DNA from: JAWKWH01 sp040830725
GTDB taxonomy: Bacteria > Pseudomonadota > Alphaproteobacteria > Rhizobiales > Rhizobiaceae
Length of the DNA stretch: 64,000 bases
Reading direction: 5' to 3'
Assembly (NCBI GenBank): GCA_040830725.1
Contig: JBFOMG010000044.1
Span: 1 to 64,000, forward strand
How positions within the stretch are numbered: position 1 is the first letter of the stretch; every line of letters begins with the position of its first letter. The position numbers were made by a program, and so were the translations under genes. Under the pieces are notes generated by a model. That model was not told where the DNA came from. It did no database searches and was given only the letters and a program-made list of their open reading frames with translations. Shown piece by piece: positions 1-8,887 of the stretch.

Positions 1-1
1 G

Positions 2-316
2 CGGTTTGCGGCTGCCGGGCGATTGGGCCACAGACTCCCGCCACCCCCGGAGACGACTGCCTTCGGCGCTTTGCTGCCCCAAATCACCGGAGGACATTTG
101 AGCTATGACGATGAGCCGGACAAGCGTTCGTTCCAGCCGATGAATGTGAATTTCGGCCTGTTCCCGCCGCTGCCGGAAGGTGCGATCAAGAAGCCCGAAG
201 GCCAGAAGCGATTCCGCGGCAAGGAGAAGGCAATCGCCAAGAAACGCGCAGTCACAGCCCGCGCGCTGGCCGATTGCCGGGCGTGGCTCGGTATTGATCG
301 AGTGGCGGCGGAGTGA
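2..316 (+). CDS. trmFO: Methylenetetrahydrofolate-tRNA-(uracil-5-)-methyltransferase, C-terminal fragment
   Basis: This is the last 104 residues of a gene that begins before the window. TrmFO uses methylenetetrahydrofolate and FAD(H2) to methylate U54 of tRNA in the cytoplasm. The fragment carries the family's typical C-terminal motifs: a GRFAA-type segment, PPPPETTAFGALL, the ITGGH motif and FQPMNVNFGLFPPLP, followed by a basic Arg/Lys tail. The frame is open from the window edge to the TGA at 314-316. The gene has no close downstream partner on the same strand. I am confident of the family because the QPMNVNFGL block is diagnostic; nothing can be said about the FAD-binding N-terminus, which is outside the window. 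Confidence 0.93.
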   Translation, partial: RFAAAGRLGHRLPPPPETTAFGALLPQITGGHLSYDDEPDKRSFQPMNVNFGLFPPLPEGAIKKPEGQKRFRGKEKAIAKKRAVTARALADCRAWLGIDRVAAE

Positions 317-385
317 CACATCATGCTCAAAGCTGCTCTTTCGCCTGACAAAACAGATACACAAACAATATCGGTGGTTTAACTT

Positions 386-967
386 ATGTTCCGTCCAGAT
401 CTCAAAGCAGTATGTTTCGTCTTTCCCCTGATCGCGTCCACACATGGAGTGTTGGCTGATTGCGAGTCGGATGCACGCGCCGCCATGATGGATGTCAGGC
501 ACCCGGTCGCGATGCGCCAAAACATTGTCACGACCATGGGTGACACCAAAATCAGGTCAATGGCTGTGACCACACCGGACAATCGTGGCTTGGCCATGGA
601 TGAAAATGGTACGCCGGTCAGCCTCTGGATTGATCGCAAATTCTACACGACAACAGATCAAGGCAAAACCTGGAAGCTGTTAAGCGAATCGACGGAAGAG
701 GCTCAAAAAGAGTTCTTGGATGGGCTGAAGAGCCAGGCCGAAAAAGCGACCAACATCAGTTGTGACTACGACACCGATCTGGAGGGCAAGCAGGTTCACC
801 ACTTTTCGCTTGACTACAAGCTGCACAGCAACGGCATGGAGATGAAGGGAGAATACTGGATTGATACGGAGACGAAGTTTCCTTGGCGTATCAGAACAGT
901 GAGCCCTCACAACGTTATTGTTCAGGACAATGTTCCCGAACCCAACGCAGAAATACCGGATCCGTAG
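386..967 (+). CDS. Small secreted protein of unknown function
   Basis: A 193-residue protein that I do not recognise. Its N-terminus (MFRPDLKAVCFVFPLIASTHGVLA) looks like a Sec signal peptide cleaved near residue 25, so the mature protein is probably periplasmic. Two cysteines (one just after the cleavage site, one near residue 125 in an ISCDYD segment) could form a disulfide. The mature part is polar and predicted to be rich in beta strands (HHFSLDYKL, GEYWIDTETKFPWRI), which vaguely recalls periplasmic beta-barrel or LolA-like carrier folds, but this is only an impression. It stands alone between trmFO and a crotonase gene, 39 bases upstream of the latter's start. No strong ribosome binding site is visible before ATG 386. 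Confidence 0.75.
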   Translation: MFRPDLKAVCFVFPLIASTHGVLADCESDARAAMMDVRHPVAMRQNIVTTMGDTKIRSMAVTTPDNRGLAMDENGTPVSLWIDRKFYTTTDQGKTWKLLSESTEEAQKEFLDGLKSQAEKATNISCDYDTDLEGKQVHHFSLDYKLHSNGMEMKGEYWIDTETKFPWRIRTVSPHNVIVQDNVPEPNAEIPDP

Positions 968-1006
968 CCAGAATATGTGGCATTGCGAATATCCACAGGA
1001 GCACCC

Positions 1007-1840
1007 ATGACCAGTATCAAATCCACATTCTTCCAGATCGAGCGCTCAGGAGCGGTTGTTCACCTGATCATGAACCGGCCCGAAAAAGCCAATGGCATGA
1101 CACCGGATTTCTGGGCCGATCTCCCGCGCGTTCTGGACGAACTGGGTCAAGACGAGACCTTGCGCTGCGCGGTCATCTCGGGTGCCGGCAAGCATTTTTC
1201 CGGCGGTATGGATTTGTCCGCTTTCAACGGCATCATGGAGCAAATGAACAAGGAGCCCGGCCGCGCCGCTTTGGCCTTGCGTGAAACGATCATGCGGTTG
1301 CAGGATACTTTCAATGCGATTGAGCGGGCCCGGTTTCCGGTGATCGCGGCCATTCACGGGGCATGCATTGGCGGCGCCATCGACCTGATCACCGCCTGCG
1401 ATCTGCGAATTGCCAGCGCAGATGCCTTCTTCGCCATCGAGGAAATCCATATCGGCATGGCCGCCGATGTCGGGACACTGCAAAGGCTGCCAAGACTGAT
1501 CGCTCCTGCCGTAGCAGCCGAACTCGCTTATACCGGGCGGCGGTTTCAGGCAGACGAAGCCGAGGCGATCGGTCTCATCAGCGAAGTGGTCAACGATGCC
1601 CCCGCCGTTGGAGGCCGGGGCATGGAGTTGGCTGAAGAAATCGCGCGCAAATCGCCACTGGCGATCGCCGGGATCAAACGCAACCTGACCTATGCGCGCG
1701 ACCATTCGGTGGCCGACGGGCTCGACTACATCGCCACGTGGAACGCCGGCATGTTGCGGCCGGAAGATCTGATGAAAGCCATCCAGGCCAAAATGGCCAA
1801 GAAAGAAACGGAATTCGCGGACTTGCTGAAGACCGGCTAA
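1007..1840 (+). CDS. Enoyl-CoA hydratase/isomerase family protein, ECH1-like dienoyl-CoA isomerase
   Basis: A 277-residue crotonase-fold enzyme. The start at ATG 1007 is chosen because an AGGAG lies five bases upstream (997-1001); an earlier GTG at 977 would add ten unlikely residues. The fold's oxyanion-hole segments (SGAGKHFSGGMDL, near residues 58-70, and GACIGGAIDL, 118-127) are present. Three acidic residues match the delta3,5-delta2,4-dienoyl-CoA isomerase (ECH1) active site: D126, E146 and D154 in the AADVGTLQRLP motif. The C-terminal RDHSVADGLDYIATWN segment is also ECH1-like. By family knowledge the enzyme would shift double bonds during beta-oxidation of unsaturated fatty acids with odd-numbered double bonds. 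No other beta-oxidation genes are adjacent, so the substrate is inferred from motifs only. Confidence 0.88.
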   Translation: MTSIKSTFFQIERSGAVVHLIMNRPEKANGMTPDFWADLPRVLDELGQDETLRCAVISGAGKHFSGGMDLSAFNGIMEQMNKEPGRAALALRETIMRLQDTFNAIERARFPVIAAIHGACIGGAIDLITACDLRIASADAFFAIEEIHIGMAADVGTLQRLPRLIAPAVAAELAYTGRRFQADEAEAIGLISEVVNDAPAVGGRGMELAEEIARKSPLAIAGIKRNLTYARDHSVADGLDYIATWNAGMLRPEDLMKAIQAKMAKKETEFADLLKTG

Positions 1841-1847
1841 TCGCCAA

Positions 1848-3611
1848 TCACGGCCAATCCGCCGATCTCACCAGCAATGTCGCCGACATGTTGGTGATTT
1901 TGGGCTCCGGCAGACGTTCGCCATTGAGGTTCCACATCAGCAGGCGAATGTGTTTTGCGCCGGATCGAAGGTCGACTGATTGTGGGTCTGCGCTTGGCGC
2001 GTCAGCCAGTTGCAGAATCCGATCTTCGGATATCTCGAACGAATGGATTTGCTCGCGCCACTTGGCGGAAATCACGTTTTGGCTCAATGACAATTCCAAA
2101 TCGCCTTCCGGCAGCTTGACGATGCGTTTGGCATTGCCGGCGCGATTTTCAAACAGATGTACCTGCGGCTGGATAAGATCAAAACCGGCGCTGTCGAGCG
2201 CCCTGCCCTGCTGGAAATAGCGGTAGAAGGCCAGATTGGCGTTGCGGTCGGAATAGATGTCGGGATCGAGCCCATAGGCTTCGGCGACACGTTTCAGGTT
2301 TTCGTAGTCGTAGCGGCGGCGCCACGGTTTGCGTTCCTCCAGAACCAGATCATCCGGTTTTACCCGCACAAGACCATTGTACCGGGCAAGAAAACGCAGT
2401 GCCGAAACGGCTTCGGCCTCGGTTTGCCGGTCGATGGGTTGGCTGGCGATCAACTGCTGAAAGCGCTGAACCTGGCTGTTTACGGATGCGCCGATCACCC
2501 CCTGCGGGCCAAAGCTTGCGATACACAATGCCAGCACCGGCAGCGCAACGATGAGCCTGATGTCGCCGCGCAGCGGTTTCGCCAGTTGCGCCAGCACGAC
2601 CAACGTCGCAACCGATCCGTAAAGCACAAGCAAGTAGCGCTCCGGTGTGATGCCATATTGACTGATGCGCAGCGATGCGGCGTAAAACAGCAACGCTAGC
2701 GGAACCGGCATGACAAACGGCCAAACTTTAAGGAACAGCCGCATCGGTGCCCGCGCCACCGACCAGAACGGGGCAGTTAACAACAGCGAACCGAATACAC
2801 AGAACCCGTAGCCAAGCACGAGCCAGCCGATCTGGTTTTTCGGTACTTCGCCGGTCAAAAGCACCTTGGCGGCGTAGGCATGCAAGATCAGCGCATAGAT
2901 GATCAACAAAGGTGCAGCGACGAAGTCGCCGAGCGCGCGCATGCCAAGCGACATGTACTGGCGGCTGTCGGCTACAACCTGCTCATTGTAGCGGGAAGGC
3001 AACCTGCCGAGCCCGAACAGGGGCGCCAGAAACAGACCGACCGTCGACCAAAGATAGAGGTAATACTCCTCCGGAATATCGACACCGAACAAAAATTGCA
3101 GGCTGGCAAAGATCGCCGATACGCCGCCGGCGCCCAAAAGCAACGCCAGTCCTCCGAGCATCACAGCGAAGACAAGCCGGGCTGCAAAAAGCCAGAAAGT
3201 GCCGGATGTCCCACGCCAGAGATAAGGTGCTATGACTACAAGGCCGGCCAATGCCGGCAGGATGACGAATTCCCAGGCGCGCGTTTGATCGGCATACCAG
3301 ACCGCCACCCCGGCAAGCACTGCACAGGCGGCGGAAATTGCTATCGACAGACCGAACGATTTGCCATTCGCCTCGCACCAGAGCGTTGCCGCCAGAGACG
3401 CCATCACGGCTGCCAGAAGGCTGAGCGAGAGATGCCAGCCGATATCGAAGAACCAGAATATATCGGCTATGTGCAGATTGGTGTCGGCTGCAAGCAGAAA
3501 CAGGCAAAATGCGGTAACGGGAAAGCGGAATGCCGCTTCTCGTGCACCTTCAAACATCTCCGCGATGACGGCTTTCCAGCCTGCGGATTTTGCTGTCTGT
3601 GAATCGCTCAT
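1848..3611 (-). CDS. DUF4153 domain-containing membrane protein
   Basis: A 587-residue inner-membrane protein. The N-terminal two thirds contains about twelve hydrophobic segments, and the last 180 residues are soluble and probably extracytoplasmic or cytoplasmic (charged, with YDYENLKRVAEAYGLDPD). The segment KNQIGWLVLGYGFCVFGSLLLTAPF and the overall layout match the DUF4153 family, whose function is not established. The ATG at 3611 directly abuts the TAA of the upstream hydroxylase gene, so the two are almost certainly co-transcribed and may be translationally coupled. It ends only eight bases from the convergent crotonase gene. I cannot offer a function beyond membrane localisation. Confidence 0.82.
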   Translation of the reverse strand: MSDSQTAKSAGWKAVIAEMFEGAREAAFRFPVTAFCLFLLAADTNLHIADIFWFFDIGWHLSLSLLAAVMASLAATLWCEANGKSFGLSIAISAACAVLAGVAVWYADQTRAWEFVILPALAGLVVIAPYLWRGTSGTFWLFAARLVFAVMLGGLALLLGAGGVSAIFASLQFLFGVDIPEEYYLYLWSTVGLFLAPLFGLGRLPSRYNEQVVADSRQYMSLGMRALGDFVAAPLLIIYALILHAYAAKVLLTGEVPKNQIGWLVLGYGFCVFGSLLLTAPFWSVARAPMRLFLKVWPFVMPVPLALLFYAASLRISQYGITPERYLLVLYGSVATLVVLAQLAKPLRGDIRLIVALPVLALCIASFGPQGVIGASVNSQVQRFQQLIASQPIDRQTEAEAVSALRFLARYNGLVRVKPDDLVLEERKPWRRRYDYENLKRVAEAYGLDPDIYSDRNANLAFYRYFQQGRALDSAGFDLIQPQVHLFENRAGNAKRIVKLPEGDLELSLSQNVISAKWREQIHSFEISEDRILQLADAPSADPQSVDLRSGAKHIRLLMWNLNGERLPEPKITNMSATLLVRSADWP

Positions 3612-4559
3612 TTACAGCGCATCCGGAACTTTGGCGGGCAATCCCGGCATTCCGGCCTGATCTGGATTGAGCCGCACATAGTCGGCCTTCAATTCCGCCG
3701 AATCCTTGCGGCTGCCGTCATGGCTCCAGCCTGGCGGCATGAACATGTAGCAAAGGCGCTGTTTCAGCGTCAGTCCGGGTGAAAATGCGTCCCGGAACAG
3801 GCCGATCCATTCATGGAAGGCGACCTTGACCGGGTTGAAGGTGCCCAAATTGTGGACGATGCCATAGCGCGGTTTGTCGGTCTCCAGTTCCTCGACGAAG
3901 GTCCCGAAAATCCGGTCCCAAATGATCAGCGTACCGGCATAATTGGCATCGAGATAGCGTGGGTTGGTAGCGTGATGCACCCGGTGATGGGAGGGCGTGT
4001 TCATCACCAGTTCGATGGGTCTCCACATCTTTCCGATTGTCTCGGTGTGAATCCAGAATTGATAGAGCAGATTGAAACCATAGACAAAGGCGATAAACGC
4101 CGGGTGGACACCTGCCAGAACCAGCGGCGTTTGCAGGATGACCATGCCGGTCAAATGCCCCGTCCAGCTCTGTCTGAGCGCGGTGGACAAATTGTAATGC
4201 TGCGAAGAATGGTGGTTGACGTGCTCCGCCCACACCCAACGGACCGTGTGGGCGATGCGGTGATACCAGTAATACCGCAGATCATCGATCAGGAAGGCGG
4301 CGATGCCGACCCACCAGGAAATGCCCAGGTCGAACAAGCGAAACTGCCAAACCCACATCAGAATCGTGAATGAAATAAACCCAAGCAGCAGCCCGGCGAC
4401 GACATTGCCGACACCCATCATCAGCGATGTCAGTGAATCGCGGGTCTCAAACTCGCCCTTTGCGCGGCCGGTGCGGACCAGGAACAATTCGAGCAGGATA
4501 GCGCCGACAAAAAACGGGATCGCCAGTTCCGTTACATTTGGAAACGCCAGTTCATCCAT
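3612..4559 (-). CDS. Sterol desaturase / fatty acid hydroxylase superfamily protein
   Basis: A 315-residue integral membrane di-iron enzyme. It has hydrophobic segments around residues 10-28, 45-70, 80-95 and 140-170. The histidine clusters that ligate the two irons are complete: HRIAH (100-104), HVNHHSSQH (113-121) and HHRVHH (191-196). The family hydroxylates or desaturates lipids in the membrane using O2; the actual lipid substrate cannot be told from sequence. The gene lies between a small membrane protein gene, which it overlaps by eight bases, and DUF4153, which it abuts. This gives a three-gene leftward operon and suggests an envelope lipid modification role, which is inference. Confidence 0.9.
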   Translation of the reverse strand: MDELAFPNVTELAIPFFVGAILLELFLVRTGRAKGEFETRDSLTSLMMGVGNVVAGLLLGFISFTILMWVWQFRLFDLGISWWVGIAAFLIDDLRYYWYHRIAHTVRWVWAEHVNHHSSQHYNLSTALRQSWTGHLTGMVILQTPLVLAGVHPAFIAFVYGFNLLYQFWIHTETIGKMWRPIELVMNTPSHHRVHHATNPRYLDANYAGTLIIWDRIFGTFVEELETDKPRYGIVHNLGTFNPVKVAFHEWIGLFRDAFSPGLTLKQRLCYMFMPPGWSHDGSRKDSAELKADYVRLNPDQAGMPGLPAKVPDAL

Positions 4560-4977
4560 GTTGGTTTTCTCCGGCCGGCTTCAAGATACCGAGTGCCGCA
4601 TCCCTGTCGGATTGCGAATCAAATTCGATCCGCGCGCCACGCCAGCTTATGTCATCCAGTTTAAGCGACAAGATGGCATCGCCTTCAGGCTGCGCCACAT
4701 ATGGGCCCACCTCACTCAGATGCCGGGTGAGAAACCTGTCTCCGATAGCATGAACCACGCCAGCGCTTCCGTCGCCAAGCGCAAGGATCGCCGTTTGTCT
4801 ATTGCTTGAGATGATCGTCCGGTGGATCTCAGCCTCGGGAAAATCGTCCGCAAACCGATCAATCGCAGTTTTTTCGGATTCAAGCACCACAGTGACCGTT
4901 CCACCGGCAAGATGGATTGCCAGCACGACACCACCAACGCCGATTACCACCAGAACTGCCAATATCATCAATGACAT
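4552..4977 (-). CDS. Small single-span membrane protein of unknown function
   Basis: A 141-residue protein with one N-terminal transmembrane segment (MSLMILAVLVVIGVGGVVLAIHLAGG), so it is probably anchored in the inner membrane with the rest exposed. I start it at ATG 4977 because an AGGAG precedes it by five bases; a GTG at 4983 overlaps that ribosome site and is less likely. The soluble part has no motif I recognise. It overlaps the start of the sterol desaturase-type gene by eight bases, so it is the first gene of that leftward operon. A regulatory or scaffolding role for the hydroxylase would be a guess. Confidence 0.7.
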   Translation of the reverse strand: MSLMILAVLVVIGVGGVVLAIHLAGGTVTVVLESEKTAIDRFADDFPEAEIHRTIISSNRQTAILALGDGSAGVVHAIGDRFLTRHLSEVGPYVAQPEGDAILSLKLDDISWRGARIEFDSQSDRDAALGILKPAGENQHG

Positions 4978-5027
4978 CGCCACTCCTCGCCTGTTGCGGT
5001 GTTTTATTCAGACTTTCCGCCTTTTCG

Positions 5028-5861
5028 TCAACGCCAGCCGAATATTGCCCTTCGCAAGGCGATTGCCGACTGGCGCAGTGGAGAAAGAACAACCGGGCGC
5101 TGAAACACATCAGCACCCGCCCGCTCCAGCACATTGAACCATGATTTGGCTGTCGCTGCAGGCAGGAAAGCTGCCCGCAGTGACGGCGGCAGGCGGCCGG
5201 CAAGTTTCTCAAACCTGGAAACATGGTCGCGGCCGAGCGCAATCATGGCCGCCAACACACGTGTTGCTGCTGCTCCCGGTTCAGCGGCGGTCAGATCTTC
5301 TGCTGACGCACCAGCTGAGCGCAATATATCGTCCGGCACAAAGCATTGCCCGCGATGGCGATTTACCGGCAGAAGCGAGAGAATTCCGGCAATCGCAAGC
5401 GCACAACCGGCATGTCCGGCTGCGTCTCCTGCCGCGCTCGCAGCCTTCGGATCGAGGATCAGATTGGACAATTGCACCAACCCGCCGCCCGTGTCTCCGC
5501 AATATCCTTCGAGATCGTTTCGCGTTGGCAACGGATCGCTATAAAGGTCCATCCTGCGCGCCTCAAGCAGATTGTCGAACGCGGCCATTGGCAAACCACA
5601 ATGGGTGATCGCCTGTCTTAGCTCATCTGCCAACGCATGGCCTGTCGCCGTTTCGCCATCGCTGGCCGACAGGGCGTCGCGCCACCATTGCAGCCGCATT
5701 TCGCCCGCCATCGGTTCGTTGACCAGTTCCCGGATGCGGGCGATTTCCACGTTGAAGGCATAAAGCGCCAGAAGCGCGGGACGCTTTTCAGCCGGGGCAT
5801 AGAGCGTTGCCGTAAATCGAAGCCGGTCATGCTTCCTGACGATATCGGTTGCCGGTTCCAT
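5028..5861 (-). CDS. Squalene/phytoene synthase family protein, NDUFAF6-like
   Basis: A 277-residue all-alpha protein of the trans-isoprenyl diphosphate synthase fold. The family look is clear from RLRFTATLYAPAEKR, QWWRDAL and DLEGYCGDTGGGLVQL. True squalene and phytoene synthases carry an Asp-rich DxxxD motif in the first helix pair; here the matching stretch reads NVEIARIRELVNE and lacks it. That, and the position beside the Mth938-like gene and secDF, makes a non-catalytic relative of the mitochondrial complex I assembly factor NDUFAF6 more likely than a carotenoid or hopanoid enzyme. The start ATG 5861 lies eight bases downstream of the Mth938-like stop codon, so the two are in one operon. 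Confidence 0.85.
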   Translation of the reverse strand: MEPATDIVRKHDRLRFTATLYAPAEKRPALLALYAFNVEIARIRELVNEPMAGEMRLQWWRDALSASDGETATGHALADELRQAITHCGLPMAAFDNLLEARRMDLYSDPLPTRNDLEGYCGDTGGGLVQLSNLILDPKAASAAGDAAGHAGCALAIAGILSLLPVNRHRGQCFVPDDILRSAGASAEDLTAAEPGAAATRVLAAMIALGRDHVSRFEKLAGRLPPSLRAAFLPAATAKSWFNVLERAGADVFQRPVVLSPLRQSAIALRRAIFGWR

Positions 5862-5869
5862 GGCGATGT

Positions 5870-6265
5870 TCAGTCGACCGCGATGAGCGCAGCGGCAACC
5901 GCCCGCGATTCGGCCAGTAGGACATTGAATGTGCGAACCGCAGCGCCGGTCGACATCGGATCAGCCGATATTCCGTGATCGCGCAGTTGTTGCCGCAAGC
6001 GCTCATCGAGCGGTCTCAGGTCAACGCCGCAGCCAACCAGCAGGATTTCTATGTGAGCTGCCTGATCAAGCACGAGTGAGAAATCGCTGGAAGACAGATT
6101 GTCCGGGTCTTTCGGCTCCCAACCGTGAATTCCGGAAGGAAGGCAAAGCAGAGAGCCGCGATGCGACATTTCGGCGAAACGGAACCCACCATCGCCATAC
6201 GCATCGATCGGCGCCCGGCCCGGGAAATGGGCTTCGCGTATCTCAATGCCCTTTGGCGTGGACAA
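5870..6265 (-). CDS. Mth938-like domain protein (DUF498), NDUFAF3-like
   Basis: A 131-residue soluble protein of the Mth938/Xcc1710 family. Recognisable elements are the N-terminal GIEIREAHFPGRAPIDAYGDGGFRF segment, LLCLPSGIHGW, and the IEILLVGCGVDLRPLDERLRQQLRDHGI core followed by DPMSTGAAVRTFNVLLAESRAVAAALI. In human mitochondria the homologue NDUFAF3 helps assemble respiratory complex I, and a link to secDF in alphaproteobacteria has been noted in that literature. The start appears to be TTG 6265, eight bases downstream of the secDF stop, because it gives the family's usual N-terminus. It is followed closely by the NDUFAF6-like gene, so both assembly-factor relatives share the secDF transcript. 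Confidence 0.85.
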   Translation of the reverse strand: MSTPKGIEIREAHFPGRAPIDAYGDGGFRFAEMSHRGSLLCLPSGIHGWEPKDPDNLSSSDFSLVLDQAAHIEILLVGCGVDLRPLDERLRQQLRDHGISADPMSTGAAVRTFNVLLAESRAVAAALIAVD

Positions 6266-6273
6266 ATCCGAAC

Positions 6274-8835
6274 CTATGTCGCCGCAGGTTCACCGCCGAT
6301 GTCGCCACCCTCATCCTTCTCATCGGCAAATACCTTGCCGGGGCGAAGCTTGAACAGGATCAGCAGCGGCGCGGCGATGAAGATCGACGAGAATGTACCG
6401 ATGAGAACACCGAAGATCATTGCGGCGGTAAACGAGCGGATGACTTCGCCACCAAAGATATAAAGCGCTGCAAGCGCCAATACTGTGGTCACCGAGGTCA
6501 GGACCGTCCGTGACAACATCTGGTTCATCGACAAATCAAGCAGTGCCGGCAAAGACAGTTTCTTGAAGCGCCGTAAATTTTCGCGCACGCGGTCATAGAC
6601 CACCACAGTGTCGTTCAGCGAGTAACCGACAATGGTCAATATGGCGGCAATGGACGACAGGTTGAACTCAATGCCTGTTACGACAAAGAAGCCGATGGTC
6701 AATATGACATCGTGGGTCGTAGCGGCAATCGCGCCGATTGCAAACTGCCACTCAAACCGAATCCAGATGTAGATCAGGATGGCAACAAGAGAAACGAGAA
6801 CGCCAATCGTGCCGGCACGTGCCAGTTCTCCCGAAACGGTCGGGCCGACGGATTCGACCCGGCGAATATCATAATCGCTTTCCAATTCGCCGCGCACCTT
6901 GGCGACGACGCTCTGCTCGGCATTTTCGCCTCCGCCTTGCGCTTCCACACGGATGAGCACATCGCTCGGCTCACCAAACTCCTGCACCTGAACGTCGCCG
7001 AGATTGAGGTCGCCGAGGCGGGAACGTATTGAACCAATATCGGCCGGTTCGCCCTGTCTGGTCTGCACCTCGATCAGGGTACCGCCCTTGAAGTCGATGC
7101 CGTAGTTCATGTTGATTGTTGCAAACAGCGCCAGTGAGGCAATGAGGGCGATGGCCGAGCCGGTGAAGGTAACTTTCCGCAACCACATAAACGGGATTTT
7201 GGTGTCTGGTGGCACAATGGTCACAGGGGCCCTCGGCAGCTCCTTGGGCCGCTGACGCCTGACCCATTCGGCGATCATCCAGCGGGTAAGCGTGAATGCG
7301 GTAAACAGGGTCGAACCGATACCGATAGCGAGCGTTACCGCAAAACCCTTGACCGGACCGGTACCGAGATAGAACAGGATGACCGCTGCGATCAATGTGG
7401 TGACATTTGCATCGACAATGGTCGTCATGGCGCGTGAGAAACCGGCGTCAATCGCCTGGATCATCGAGCGCCCTGCCCGCCTTTCCTCGCGAATGCGTTC
7501 ATAGATCAACACATTGGAGTCAACGGCCATACCGACTGTCAGCACGATGCCCGCGATGCCTGGCAAGGTCAGTGTCGCACCCAAAGCAGAAAGAACGGCG
7601 ATGATGATGGTGACGTTCACCACCAATGCGACATTGGCGATGATGCCCAGGAAGCCATAGGCGACAAGCATGAACGCAAGGACGAGAATGGAACCAATGA
7701 TACCTGCTATCTCGCCGGCGCGGATGGAGTCCGCACCCAGTCCGGGACCGACCGTGCGTTCCTCAATGATCGTCAAGGTCGCAGGTAGCGCACCGGCGCG
7801 CAACAAAACTGCCAAATCATTGGCGCTTTGAACGGTGAAATTGCCGGAAATCTGTCCTGATCCGCCGAGGATCGGCTCGCGGATTTGCGGTGCCGAGATC
7901 ACCTGGCCATCAAGTATGATCGCAAACAGACGGCCGACATTCTGCTGGGTTGCCTGGCCGAAGCGCTGCGCGCCCTTAGTGTCGAAGCGGAATGTGACAA
8001 TTGGCTCATTGGTGCGCTGATCGAACGAGGCCTGCGCATCCGTCAGGTTTTCACCCGAAACGATGACCCGGTCCTCAATCAGATAGGGGATCGGCGGATC
8101 ATCCGTCGAGTACATGACGGACGTGCCGGCCGGCGGACGGCCCTCAATCGCTTCTTGAACCGGCACGGACTGGTCAACCATCTGGAAAGTCAAATGCGCG
8201 GTCTGGCCAAGAAGATCCTTCAAACGTTGCGGATCGCCAAGTCCCGGCACCTGAACCAGGATGCGGTCGGAACCCTGGCGCTGGATAACCGGTTCGGTCG
8301 TGCCCAACTCGTTGACACGGCGGCTGACCACTTCGATCGACTGGGTCAGCGCCGATGAGAGGCGATAGGTGATTCCGGCGTCGGTCAGTGTGTAGCGGAA
8401 AAGCCCGGGTTCCGGTTCTTCGAAATCAAGCTCGTTGATTACTCCACCGCCGAAAAGGCCAGCCTGCACCGGCTCCAGCAGTGGCTGCAGTGTTGTTTTG
8501 GCTTCTTCGATATCTGCCGGGTTGCGAATGCGAACCTGGACGATGCGGCCGGAGCCAGACAGTCCTGTGTAGCCTATCCGTGCTTCGCGCAGCAGCCGGC
8601 GAACATCATCGCGCGTCGTTTTGACCCGATCGACGACAAGGTCATCCTGTTCGAGCCTGAGCAGGATGTGTGAACCACCCTGCAGGTCAAGTCCGAGTGT
8701 GAGCGGATTTTGGGGCGCCCAGTTCGGCAGTGAAGCAAATGTCGATGGCGGCAAAACGTTCGGCGAAGCGTAAAGAAATGCCAGTGCCACCGACAACCAG
8801 ATCAAAACTGTCTTCCAGCGCGAAAAATAAAGCAT
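6274..8835 (-). CDS. secDF: Fused protein translocase subunit SecDF
   Basis: An 853-residue fusion of SecD and SecF, which use the proton motive force to assist Sec-dependent export from the periplasmic side. The SecD half has an N-terminal membrane segment, the LGLDLQGGSHILL motif (about residues 47-59), the large periplasmic P1 domain and five further membrane segments with GIAGIVLTVGMAVDSNVLIYERIREE. The SecF half begins near residue 550 with MNYGIDFKGGTLIEV and includes SLNDTVVVYDRVRENLR. The gene lies 52 bases downstream of yajC and is followed within eight bases by the Mth938-like gene. The acidic C-terminal tail is cytoplasmic. Length and motif order are normal for rhizobial SecDF. Confidence 0.97.
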   Translation of the reverse strand: MLYFSRWKTVLIWLSVALAFLYASPNVLPPSTFASLPNWAPQNPLTLGLDLQGGSHILLRLEQDDLVVDRVKTTRDDVRRLLREARIGYTGLSGSGRIVQVRIRNPADIEEAKTTLQPLLEPVQAGLFGGGVINELDFEEPEPGLFRYTLTDAGITYRLSSALTQSIEVVSRRVNELGTTEPVIQRQGSDRILVQVPGLGDPQRLKDLLGQTAHLTFQMVDQSVPVQEAIEGRPPAGTSVMYSTDDPPIPYLIEDRVIVSGENLTDAQASFDQRTNEPIVTFRFDTKGAQRFGQATQQNVGRLFAIILDGQVISAPQIREPILGGSGQISGNFTVQSANDLAVLLRAGALPATLTIIEERTVGPGLGADSIRAGEIAGIIGSILVLAFMLVAYGFLGIIANVALVVNVTIIIAVLSALGATLTLPGIAGIVLTVGMAVDSNVLIYERIREERRAGRSMIQAIDAGFSRAMTTIVDANVTTLIAAVILFYLGTGPVKGFAVTLAIGIGSTLFTAFTLTRWMIAEWVRRQRPKELPRAPVTIVPPDTKIPFMWLRKVTFTGSAIALIASLALFATINMNYGIDFKGGTLIEVQTRQGEPADIGSIRSRLGDLNLGDVQVQEFGEPSDVLIRVEAQGGGENAEQSVVAKVRGELESDYDIRRVESVGPTVSGELARAGTIGVLVSLVAILIYIWIRFEWQFAIGAIAATTHDVILTIGFFVVTGIEFNLSSIAAILTIVGYSLNDTVVVYDRVRENLRRFKKLSLPALLDLSMNQMLSRTVLTSVTTVLALAALYIFGGEVIRSFTAAMIFGVLIGTFSSIFIAAPLLILFKLRPGKVFADEKDEGGDIGGEPAAT

Positions 8836-8887
8836 CAGTGATTATTGCTCGTGTCGATTGGTGCGTTAAGGGAAACCCGAAATACGT

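Noticed and set aside
5028..5861. Carotenoid or hopanoid biosynthesis gene
   Set aside because: The DxxxD motif of catalytic squalene/phytoene synthases is missing, and no other isoprenoid genes are near; the complex I assembly-factor type fits better.
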